Shown one piece after another: positions 13,578-19,935 of a stretch of DNA of 37,790 nucleotides (the stretch's first letter is position 1; each line of letters begins with the position of its first letter). This DNA is from a virus. The stretch lies in IMG/VR virus record IMGVR_UViG_3300025767_000054, positions 1-37,790 of that record; one strand, written 5' to 3'. The translations under genes and the position numbers were made by a program. The notes under the pieces were generated by a model. It was not told the DNA's origin and did not search any database. It was given only the letters and a program-made list of their open reading frames with translations.

Positions 13578-14559
13578 TAGATTGTGGTTGGTCTAACTTA
13601 AGTACTTCTACATGATGTCTCATTTTCTTAAACCATTTAGAGAACTGAGTATAATCTGGTAAGACTACTCCATATTCTTTAAATAAATCTTTACAGTATT
13701 CAGATTGCCAAAGCATCTTAACAGTATAACTAAGTTTATTTTTATCTTTCTTAGATATATCTACTTGTTCTTTAAAATGTTTAACAAGGTTAACTACAGA
13801 CTGCGAACCTCTCCAAAATTCTTTATCAAGCCTATGGTTTCTCCATCTAGATTTAGTATCAGTCATGCCTTCACAAATATAAAGTAAGGCTTCCTCTGCT
13901 GTTACATTCATTTGTTCACATAGAAACCTAAGATTATTAAATCCAGTTACCTTATAGTCTTTACCTTCCTTAGTAAGATAGGTCTTAGCAATATCTACAG
14001 GATTACTAAGATTGTGTCTTTCCATGTAAGAAGTTAATCCAGTACCAGTTATGGCTCTACGTTTGCTACCTTCAGGTTTAACCTTAGGTATCTTTACTGA
14101 ACCCAATAGAGTGGCATTAGGTTTAGGTTTGTAGGCAAAGGCAAAAGGATTAAACATAGGATTTAATACACTTTTGTATTCTATGGGTTTACCTGTCAGT
14201 AAACTCACAGCATCAATATCTTTTCTTAGTTTCTTTATTGGTGCAGTAAGTTTTTCATTAGTCTTCTGTATCTTTGCACTTAGGTCAGCTAAAGGTTTCA
14301 GAGGTTTAAGTGCCTTGTCTCTTTCATCTTTTAATCTCTTGGCTAATGCTGATGGTGAGTAGTCTACCCACTTACCTTCATGGTATCTCATAAAGGGATT
14401 ATTAGGTTGAGGATTAGGTGGTGTATTCTTAAGAAACTTATCAATCCTCTTTTGTAAATCTTTGGTTGGCTTACGTCTTACACCTGCGAAGATTATAGGT
14501 TTAGACTTTGGTTTGTCATTTAGCTTTACTTTGTATGACTTGGGTTTTGACTTAGGCAT
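13567..14559 (-). CDS. Early Lys/Pro-rich hypothetical protein (330 aa)
   Basis: The frame is open to a TTG at 14598, but the first ATG (14559, MPKSKPKSYKVKLNDK) starts an obviously basic N-terminus and is preferred; there is no clear ribosome site, only A-rich sequence. Residues 1-170 are lysine- and proline-rich and probably disordered, with a short coiled-coil-like stretch (LAKRLKDERDKALKPL). The C-terminal part (from about residue 185) looks folded, with ERHNLSNPVDIAKTYLTKEG, a CEQMNVTAEEALLYICEG helix and QFSKWFKKMRHHVEVL. A nucleic-acid-binding or host-takeover role would fit its early position but is unproven. Confidence 0.7.
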   Translation of the reverse strand: MPKSKPKSYKVKLNDKPKSKPIIFAGVRRKPTKDLQKRIDKFLKNTPPNPQPNNPFMRYHEGKWVDYSPSALAKRLKDERDKALKPLKPLADLSAKIQKTNEKLTAPIKKLRKDIDAVSLLTGKPIEYKSVLNPMFNPFAFAYKPKPNATLLGSVKIPKVKPEGSKRRAITGTGLTSYMERHNLSNPVDIAKTYLTKEGKDYKVTGFNNLRFLCEQMNVTAEEALLYICEGMTDTKSRWRNHRLDKEFWRGSQSVVNLVKHFKEQVDISKKDKNKLSYTVKMLWQSEYCKDLFKEYGVVLPDYTQFSKWFKKMRHHVEVLKLDQPQSNEI

Positions 14560-14633
14560 AAATATTTTTAATACAGATAATGAGAAAGATAAACGCAAAT
14601 TTTTTTAATGACAAAAAATCTGAAAATTTCTGC

Positions 14634-14667
14634 AAAATAATAAAGCAGTAGTCTCAAAGACCACCGC
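14634..14667 (-). terminator. Rho-independent terminator after the first early gene
   Basis: As minus-strand RNA, GCGGUGGUCU pairs with AGACUACUGC over 10 bp (two G-U pairs) around a UUG loop, followed by UUUAUUAUUUU. The G-U pairs and the U-run work only in this orientation. It lies between the 76-aa early gene and the 330-aa gene. Confidence 0.75.
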
Positions 14668-14823
14668 AATCCATTGGTATATCTATGTAATCATAATTTA
14701 TTTAGTAGATTGTCTACGATATTGATTTTTATAGTACCCCCACCCACCTAAATATTTTTAATGGCGTAGGGGGAAAAATAAATTCTGAGCCTATACATAA
14801 GGTTGTCAGATTTTTATGCCAAA
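14668..14823 (-). other. Intergenic stretch with opposed C5/G5 runs
   Basis: No open frame longer than 16 codons. Bases 14737-14741 are CCCCC and 14769-14773 are GGGGG, so a 5-bp all-GC stem could form across a loop of 27 bases, and the minus strand reads GGTGGGTGGGGG. Such runs stand out in this AT-rich genome. A small perfect hairpin GTAGA-TTG-TCTAC lies at 14705-14717. Confidence 0.5.
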
Positions 14824-15054
14824 TTATTCCTGAAGAAAATCATTGAGCCTCTCTGAAATAGAGTAATCAATGGCATAGTTCAGGAAATCCTCAGTATGCT
14901 TAATAATAAACTTTTTACTACTCATAGGGTCAACCTTCTTAGCCTTAGGGTTAATACCATTAGCTTTAACAATTGCTTCATCAATAAGTTTAATAGCCTT
15001 CTTGTTAGGCTTATTCTTACTAAATAAAGAATTTAGATATATTACTTTAGTCAT
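14824..15054 (-). CDS. Small early hypothetical protein (76 aa)
   Basis: The frame extends to 15132, but a TATAAT at 15131-15136 would place the RNA start inside that extension, and the 26-residue extension looks random, so I choose the ATG at 15054 (MTKVIYLNSLF). The protein is lysine-rich (SKNKPNKKAIKLIDEAIVKANG), likely helical. As the first gene after the presumed genome end it corresponds in position to T7 gene 0.3-type anti-host genes, which are unrelated in sequence among phages. Function unknown. Confidence 0.6.
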   Translation of the reverse strand: MTKVIYLNSLFSKNKPNKKAIKLIDEAIVKANGINPKAKKVDPMSSKKFIIKHTEDFLNYAIDYSISERLNDFLQE

Positions 15055-15061
15055 ATTAAGA

Positions 15062-15107
15062 AAGCGTTTCCGGTAATAGAGGGATAATAGAGTAAGCGTT
15101 TCGGGTA
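15062..15107 (-). repeat. Two 14-bp direct repeats in the early leader
   Basis: Plus strand AAGCGTTTCCGGTA (15062-15075) and AAGCGTTTCGGGTA (15094-15107), 13 of 14 identical, period 32 bp, roughly three DNA turns. They lie between the TATAAT at 15131-15136 and the ATG at 15054. They could be regulator sites or RNA-level repeats. Confidence 0.6.
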
Positions 15108-15130
15108 TTGGATAGATACTTAATGTTACC

Positions 15131-15136
15131 ATTATA
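15131..15136 (-). promoter_or_regulatory. Candidate host sigma70 -10 box (TATAAT) for early genes
   Basis: Minus strand GGGTATAATGG, a perfect -10 hexamer. A weak -35 (GACATA at 17-bp spacing, or AAGACA at 19) lies upstream. It is near the presumed left end of the virion DNA, where T7 keeps its host-read promoters. Confidence 0.45.
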
Positions 15137-15474
15137 CCCTAGAGTATACCTAGTATGTCTTGTACTACCTTAAATAGAAAAGTAGTAAGTATAATATTAA
15201 GTTACCCCTTAGTTAACCTAAGTTATACTTTAGTCTTACTTAATATTAATAGATATATAAGACATAGTAAGTTCATTACTAAGTATTAATCCTACTACTA
15301 CTTATCTATGTCCTTAATCAAAGCCTTATTAAAACTTTTTACAAAGTCACACATAAGATAACTTAAGATATACTTAGTCTATCTCCTGTAGTGGCACTTA
15401 ATTAAAAAACCTTGATTTATCTATCTTTTTTGTTTCTTCTAAATAGGTGTTTCTTTATCAAGAGTGGAACTTAA
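15137..15474. other. Gene-free AT-rich region between terL and the early genes; likely genome end
   Basis: About 340 bp with no gene; only an 18-codon frame (15298-15354 minus) is seen. It is rich in TTAAGT/ACTTAA-type words and short dyads such as CTTAG-TTAAC-CTAAG. It holds promoters P3 and P4 at its terL side and TATAAT at its early side. In T7-like phages the packaged DNA ends between terL and the first early gene, so the physical termini and direct terminal repeat should be here; a circular assembly hides them. Confidence 0.5.
15385..15402 (-). promoter_or_regulatory. Candidate phage RNA polymerase promoter P3 near genome end
   Basis: Minus strand ATTAAGTGCCACTACAGG, followed by AGATAG and preceded by A. 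AATTAAGTGCCACTACAGGA lines up with T3 AATTAACCCTCACTAAAGGG and with SP6 in GTG-CACTA-AG. It points toward the early genes, about 330 bp from the first ATG. By position it resembles T7 phiOL or phiOR. Confidence 0.72.
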
Positions 15475-15475
15475 T
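15458..15475 (-). promoter_or_regulatory. Candidate weaker phage promoter P4 overlapping the terL stop
   Basis: Minus strand ATTAAGTTCCACTCTTGA: same first 12-base core but TTGA instead of AGG at the predicted start, so probably weaker. It starts within the terL stop codon, 73 bp upstream of P3. Confidence 0.5.
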
Positions 15476-17142
15476 TATATCTTAATCCAAGAATTAGGGG
15501 TACTAGACCCAAAATATTTCTCTAAATCTAATCTTATCTGTTCTTCTTTTCTTTGATTAAAGGCTAAATCTTGGTCTTTTGCTAATTGCTGTATCCAGTA
15601 ATAACAAGACATCTGTAAGGCATCTATTCTGTCATCATGGGTTAATGTATTAGCACCTTTTTGAAGTCTACTTATCTGGTAGAATAATTGATACCTTAAA
15701 GCTGTCTCAGCAGGATACATAGCATTTGTATCTTCATAATCCTTCTTAATGACTGTAGGACACACTATAAGCCTATGTTGGCTCATAATAGGCTCTAGGG
15801 TATCTAATATACGTCTATGCTTGTTAGATTGCTGTCTAATAGCCTCTGTAGTACATGGATATTGCTTTATTAGGTAAGGTTTAAGTAATTCACTAAACAT
15901 TCCTTGACCAAAGTTTTCTTCAATTAATATCTTTTTAACTTTATGCTTCTTAGCTACTTCCACAAGTTTTGACAAAGTGTGTTCACTATAGCCACTATTA
16001 AAACCGCCAATATCAACCAGATATATATTTCCATTTAAAAACTTAGTAACACTATATGCTGTTTCATCTTTACCTTTACCTGATGGGTCAATAGACATTA
16101 CACAACCACTATAGTCTAACCAACTACCTTGTACTTGCATGGGTCTATAATAACCATCACCTTGAAGACCTACACAAGGTAAGTCGTTATGTTGTAGTTC
16201 AGGACTAGAAGCCCATATAACTTTCTCCGGTGCATTATCAGGGTTAAGTGTCATTACACTTAGGTCAGATAATTTTAATGGGTATCTATTTAAGTCAGAT
16301 AAAGAACTATCTAATTGATATTGCATATTGAAACCAATACGCCCATAACTAGCTTCTCTATCTAATAAATCTTTTTCATCAAACCTTGTAGGGTCTGTAG
16401 GTTTACCTACCATTTCTAATGACCAACTATTGTTAATCATAGGTGCAAGGTTAGCACCATAAGATAACATTTGTTTTTCATTAGGGTATCTTGCAGTCCA
16501 ATACCTAATTTTATAACCTCTCTCTTGAAGTTTATTATAAATAGATTGTTCTACTTGCGGTGTACCTAAAAATACTATTCTACTATTTTCTTTAGGTTTA
16601 ATAATTGCTTCAAATTCTTTAATAGCTTCACCTAACTTATCTCTCATAAATTGAGTTTGTGTATTACCTGAAGTCTCTACGTCATCTGCAATAATAATAT
16701 CTGCTCTACTTCCTGTAAGCTGTGAAGTGATACCTAAAGATTTAACTGAAGGTTGTTGTGATGCTAATGCAGTTGCTACATCAAAACTTATCTTAGATTG
16801 TCTTTGGTCACCTTTAGGATACAAATGTTTTAGAATAGGCATCTCAGACATAAGTCTTAAACAGAATGTACTGAAATCATCTGCTCTATTCTTTGAAGCG
16901 GATACGACTAGAATATTTAAGTCGTTATCTAATAATAATCTCCAAAGTACATAACTAGCTGTAATCCAACTCTTTCCGACCCCTCTAAAAGCACTAATGA
17001 TACACCTTGTTGAACCATTAGCTAAATAATCAGCTATATCATATTGTACTGGTGTTGGTTCAGGTAATCGTAAATGCTTCCAAGTAAGGTATAAAAAATT
17101 TCTAAAATCGTTAATTTTTGACGACTGTTCTATCTTTTGCAT
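15475..17142 (-). CDS. terL: Terminase large subunit, T7 gp19-like (555 aa)
   Basis: DNA packaging motor and nuclease. ATPase: Walker A in SAFRGVGKSW near residue 51, Walker B in ADIIIADDVET, coupling motif region FLGTPQVEQSIY. Nuclease: MSIDPSGKGKDETAYSV, KILIEENFGQGMF and HDDRIDALQMSCYYW supply the acidic metal-binding residues. Length is near T7 gp19 (586). I use the ATG at 17142 rather than the TTG one codon upstream. It overlaps the terS 3' end, and its stop overlaps the P4 promoter match. Confidence 0.96.
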   Translation of the reverse strand: MQKIEQSSKINDFRNFLYLTWKHLRLPEPTPVQYDIADYLANGSTRCIISAFRGVGKSWITASYVLWRLLLDNDLNILVVSASKNRADDFSTFCLRLMSEMPILKHLYPKGDQRQSKISFDVATALASQQPSVKSLGITSQLTGSRADIIIADDVETSGNTQTQFMRDKLGEAIKEFEAIIKPKENSRIVFLGTPQVEQSIYNKLQERGYKIRYWTARYPNEKQMLSYGANLAPMINNSWSLEMVGKPTDPTRFDEKDLLDREASYGRIGFNMQYQLDSSLSDLNRYPLKLSDLSVMTLNPDNAPEKVIWASSPELQHNDLPCVGLQGDGYYRPMQVQGSWLDYSGCVMSIDPSGKGKDETAYSVTKFLNGNIYLVDIGGFNSGYSEHTLSKLVEVAKKHKVKKILIEENFGQGMFSELLKPYLIKQYPCTTEAIRQQSNKHRRILDTLEPIMSQHRLIVCPTVIKKDYEDTNAMYPAETALRYQLFYQISRLQKGANTLTHDDRIDALQMSCYYWIQQLAKDQDLAFNQRKEEQIRLDLEKYFGSSTPNSWIKI

Positions 17143-17326
17143 CAAATGGAAGTTCTTCTATAAGTTTCTTTAATGGACTGTCCTCAACAGGAACAGCATC
17201 TATGTTGTTATCTTTTAGAAACTGTCTTGCTACATTTAAGTCTGCACTTTTAGCATCTGGGTCTTTTACTCTTTTAAGTAATTCAGTTGCTAATACTTCA
17301 TGTAATTCTTTTAATTTTTCACTCAT
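17111..17326 (-). CDS. terS: Terminase small subunit, T7 gp18-like (71 aa)
   Basis: DNA-recognition partner of TerL. It shows a T7-type small-terminase pattern: LHEVLATELLKRVKDPDAKSADLNVARQFLKDNNIDAVPVEDSPL, i.e. a helical N-terminal domain followed by a short flexible tail. It is shorter than T7 gp18 (89). It begins 4 bases after the stop of the membrane protein gene and overlaps terL by 32 bases, exactly the T7 17.5-18-19 order. Confidence 0.85.
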   Translation of the reverse strand: MSEKLKELHEVLATELLKRVKDPDAKSADLNVARQFLKDNNIDAVPVEDSPLKKLIEELPFDAKDRTVVKN

Positions 17327-17330
17327 AATA

Positions 17331-17507
17331 TTATCTAGAATTTATGTAGTTATAAACTCTACCTATTTGTTTATCTATTTGTAGTAGTTCTCCATTCATC
17401 ATTCTTGTAAATTCTTTTAGTTCTACAATTGATATTAAAACCCAACCTGAAAGACCTGCTAATATAAAACCTACTAGAGCAACAAGAGTTTTAATATCTA
17501 TCTTCAT
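17331..17507 (-). CDS. Small one-helix membrane protein, candidate holin (58 aa)
   Basis: Frame beginning MKIDIKTLVALVGF. Residues 8-28 form one strongly hydrophobic helix (TLVALVGFILAGLSGWVLISI), followed by a charged, probably cytoplasmic tail with a short coiled-coil. Size, single helix and position just before terS match the T7 holin gene 17.5 (67 aa). AAGG lies upstream, and the ATG overlaps the previous stop (ATGA). It would let the amidase reach the cell wall. The XhlA-like 79-aa protein nearby is a rival candidate. Confidence 0.7.
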   Translation of the reverse strand: MKIDIKTLVALVGFILAGLSGWVLISIVELKEFTRMMNGELLQIDKQIGRVYNYINSR

Positions 17508-17659
17508 ATACCTTGTAATCTTGGGTCTTTAGTAGTTATGTTTTTTGTGGCTTTTGGTCTTGAAATGCTATCCATACTTCTTTTACGAAGTTGAAACTTT
17601 GCTGATTGTTGTTTTCTTCTTTCATCAATATGTTTTTTTAAATCCCATTTAAAGTTCAT
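17504..17659 (-). CDS. Small basic protein in the lysis-type cassette (51 aa)
   Basis: Frame from MNFKWDLKKHIDERRKQQ to KDPRLQGI, highly basic, no membrane segment. Both ends are ATGA overlaps, with the 37-aa gene before it and the holin-like gene after. The overlaps and intact frame support it. It could be a small virion or lysis accessory protein; not recognised. Confidence 0.6.
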   Translation of the reverse strand: MNFKWDLKKHIDERRKQQSAKFQLRKRSMDSISRPKATKNITTKDPRLQGI

Positions 17660-17769
17660 TTCTTTTTTCTCTTTTTATCTTTAGGAAAATTAAAAGTTAA
17701 AACTTCATCTACTCTTTCAAAGATGCTATCTATGAAACCAAAGAATTTATATAAATATCTATCAATCAT
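17656..17769 (-). CDS. Very small coupled protein (37 aa)
   Basis: Frame MIDRYLYKFFGFIDSIFERV ending in a lysine-rich tail (KDKKRKKK). Its ATG lies 8 bases inside the previous gene and its TGA overlaps the next ATG (ATGA). The amphipathic N-terminal half with aromatic residues might sit on a membrane. Real status rests on the unbroken chain of overlaps. Confidence 0.5.
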   Translation of the reverse strand: MIDRYLYKFFGFIDSIFERVDEVLTFNFPKDKKRKKK

Positions 17770-17971
17770 ATTTTATCTCATTACAAAAGTAGTTCATGTA
17801 AAGTTTATTGTTTTCAATACTGTCTTTCATCTCTACAGAGAAAGTTTGTATTAGTTTTCCTCCAGCACCTACACACTCTGACCATGAATTAAATTCAGTA
17901 GGTAGTGTTGAAGTATTGTTGCAAAAGCCAGTTATAGCTGAGCAAATACTAAACGCTAAAATAAATTTCAC
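17762..17971 (-). CDS. Small secreted-type protein (69 aa, GTG start)
   Basis: Begins MKFILAFSICSAITGFCNN, a signal-peptide-like segment with a small-residue/Cys end, so it may be an exported protein or lipoprotein (outer-membrane spanin subunits are short lipoproteins). The rest has three more cysteines and no clear domain. It starts with GTG inside a GTGA overlap with the upstream 79-aa gene. Spanin role is a suggestion only. Confidence 0.6.
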   Translation of the reverse strand: MKFILAFSICSAITGFCNNTSTLPTEFNSWSECVGAGGKLIQTFSVEMKDSIENNKLYMNYFCNEIKYD

Positions 17972-18207
17972 TTAAATTGGAAAAAGCCTATTATACCTGC
18001 TAACAAAGTTCCAAAAAATACAAGCACACTAATAGCACCTTTACCTTTAGAAACATCTTGTCTCAAAGATTTAACTTCTCGTTTTAACTCATTAATACTT
18101 TCGTTTAATGTCTTCATTCTTTCAGCACATAGTTTCTCGTGGCTTGAAAGTCTTACTCCAGTTGCTTGTTCAGCAATTAGACTTGGAGTAACTTTTTTTC
18201 TAGGCAT
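17968..18207 (-). CDS. Coiled-coil plus C-terminal membrane helix protein, XhlA-like (79 aa)
   Basis: Residues 20-55 are a charged helix with heptad spacing (MKTLNESINELKREVKSLRQDV), followed by one hydrophobic helix AISVLVFFGTLLAGIIGFF near the C-terminus. This is the layout of XhlA-type proteins and of some inner-membrane lysis proteins. It starts 2 bases after the previous stop, with no ribosome site, so it depends on coupling. Likely an inner-membrane component of lysis (holin or spanin partner). Confidence 0.68.
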   Translation of the reverse strand: MPRKKVTPSLIAEQATGVRLSSHEKLCAERMKTLNESINELKREVKSLRQDVSKGKGAISVLVFFGTLLAGIIGFFQFK

Positions 18208-18209
18208 TG

Positions 18210-18392
18210 TTACATTGGTGGATTATCTATTACCACACCACCATCTGCTATCCATTCTTGAATTGCTTGGTAGTCTGTGTTTGCTTCGTTTAATGGTATA
18301 TCTATTGTTCTATCTTCAAATATAACTCTAATAGATGATTTTTTATTATCTATATAAGAATATTCTATTGTTATTGCATTATCTAAATCCAT
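18210..18392 (-). CDS. Small phage hypothetical protein (60 aa)
   Basis: I choose the ATG at 18392 (MDLDNAITIEYSYID) because GGAG lies 7 nt upstream; a second ATG five codons earlier overlaps that site. It ends with DYQAIQEWIADGGVVIDNPPM, a motif that recalls short proteins next to tail-fibre genes in marine phages. It follows the second fibre gene with a 5' end touching that gene's stop. Function unknown. Confidence 0.65.
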   Translation of the reverse strand: MDLDNAITIEYSYIDNKKSSIRVIFEDRTIDIPLNEANTDYQAIQEWIADGGVVIDNPPM

Positions 18393-18393
18393 A

Positions 18394-19563
18394 TTATAAC
18401 TCCGCATCTACTACAAATGATGTTTCATCTGTACTTTGTGATTTAAATCTTAAATGTACGCCTTGACCACCACTAAAAGAAGCACCGCCTACAAGTAATA
18501 CTAAATTTTTATCACTAGATACAGTTCCACTTCTTGTTACAACATTTGTATTATGTTGAGTAACTGTTGCATTATGATAACCTTGTTCTAAAGCGTTAGA
18601 TGTATTTTTTAAAACAAGAGTTGGTTGAGACCTCATTAAAGTTGGTAAAGGCATAAAATAAACTCCTTGTGAACTTGTATTAGCATAACCCCAAGCAAAA
18701 ACGTATCCATCACCACTAGTACCTTCATTTGAAGGAACATAACAATATCTATGGCATCTGTTTAAATTCACATCTCTAGGCAAGAACTCAAAATCAGATG
18801 CTGATGTTCCAGCTTCTAATTGTACTCCTGTGATGTAAAAAGTTGCACCTGATGTGCCAATCCAATTAGAAGAACCAGATGTTCTAACATCTAATCCTCC
18901 TCCCCAACTTCCTGCAGTTGTATTAAAATTACTTCCGCTTCCTAAATCCCACCAAACTTGAATTCCTTGTCCATTTGTAGTTAACCAAGTACCAGCTGTA
19001 TCTCCTTCTATTGTAATTGTTTTATATTCAAAAGTATCAGCAGAATTAATTGTATAAGTTTCAACATAACTTCTATTTGGAGCATCTTTGTTAAATAATG
19101 CTAAAGCATAAGTTCCTGTAATGCTTGAACGAACCCAAAATGAAAGAGTTACTGTTTTAGCTGAAGCAGAACCCCAACTTAAATTAACTATGTTTGAACC
19201 TTCTATTATATGACGAACACCATACGCATCACCAGCTGAAGTTGTAGTTGATGCTAAAGATGTAGTTAAAAATGAGTTTTTAAAATAAGTTGGTGCAGTA
19301 GTGCTTTGTTGTCCAGACATTTTATTTGCTACAGCACCAAACATATGAAATCTATCAACAGCATAAGTGTTGGTATTAGTCCCATTGTTTATAGTCGCAT
19401 TACGTTGGTTAATACTCATATCTCCATTGATAATTAAGTTTCTAAATGGTTGATGAACAGGATTATTTTTAGTTATATAATTAGTTCTATCCTCAAATGC
19501 CATTGAACCTAAATCAGCATTAGTAGGTACTTGGTTCGGTGCGTTTCCTATAAGTTTAGCCAT
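18394..19563 (-). CDS. Second fibre-like / receptor-binding protein (389 aa)
   Basis: N-terminus MAKLIGNAPNQVPTNADLGSMAFED, then NLIINGDMSINQRN, a beta-sandwich region (VNLSWGSASAKTVTLSFWVRS), a FYITGVQLEAGTSASDFEFLPRDVNLNRCHRYCYV hallmark, and a C-terminal beta-rich domain. This NLIINGDM...QLEAG...RYCY architecture is common at the ends of phage tail fibres, so it is probably a tip or accessory fibre that binds the host surface. T7 has only one fibre gene. It lies downstream of the 122-aa gene. Confidence 0.75.
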   Translation of the reverse strand: MAKLIGNAPNQVPTNADLGSMAFEDRTNYITKNNPVHQPFRNLIINGDMSINQRNATINNGTNTNTYAVDRFHMFGAVANKMSGQQSTTAPTYFKNSFLTTSLASTTTSAGDAYGVRHIIEGSNIVNLSWGSASAKTVTLSFWVRSSITGTYALALFNKDAPNRSYVETYTINSADTFEYKTITIEGDTAGTWLTTNGQGIQVWWDLGSGSNFNTTAGSWGGGLDVRTSGSSNWIGTSGATFYITGVQLEAGTSASDFEFLPRDVNLNRCHRYCYVPSNEGTSGDGYVFAWGYANTSSQGVYFMPLPTLMRSQPTLVLKNTSNALEQGYHNATVTQHNTNVVTRSGTVSSDKNLVLLVGGASFSGGQGVHLRFKSQSTDETSFVVDAEL

Positions 19564-19564
19564 A

Positions 19565-19933
19565 TTATTCTCCTAGCCATTTTCTGTAAGGTGTTTGAGG
19601 TGCATCAATAGTTGGCAATCCTGTCACCACCTTATCTGTTTTAATATTTGCATGAAATCCATCTATCGCAATCATTTCTGGGTATTCATTACCTTCATCA
19701 TCTGTAAGTGTGTTACCACTCTCTTTATAAATTGTTCCAATCATATCTAATTGACATAGTGCTACCCAATCGTACTTACCAGTTTTTACAAACTCACCAT
19801 TAGCTTCATAATCGTAATCTTCTGGTGGATTGTTTAAAGCATCTTCCATGTCGTATTCTTTTTTAGCAAGATTAGCAGTTTCTAATGCTTCCCACATTTC
19901 TTGTTCGGTATTAGTTTTTAAATAATAGTTCAT
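19565..19933 (-). CDS. Fibre-associated hypothetical protein (122 aa)
   Basis: Acidic soluble protein from MNYYLKTNTEQEMWEALE to YRKWLGE. It is placed 2 bases after the large fibre and 1 base before the second fibre, so it may be a fibre assembly chaperone or a small fibre component, as genes in such positions often are. No motif proves it. Confidence 0.6.
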   Translation of the reverse strand: MNYYLKTNTEQEMWEALETANLAKKEYDMEDALNNPPEDYDYEANGEFVKTGKYDWVALCQLDMIGTIYKESGNTLTDDEGNEYPEMIAIDGFHANIKTDKVVTGLPTIDAPQTPYRKWLGE

Positions 19934-19935
19934 GG

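Noticed and set aside
15298-15354. 18-codon frame (MCDFVKSFNKALIKDIDK) in the presumed terminus region
   Set aside because: Too short, with no ribosome site at a suitable distance; could be chance.
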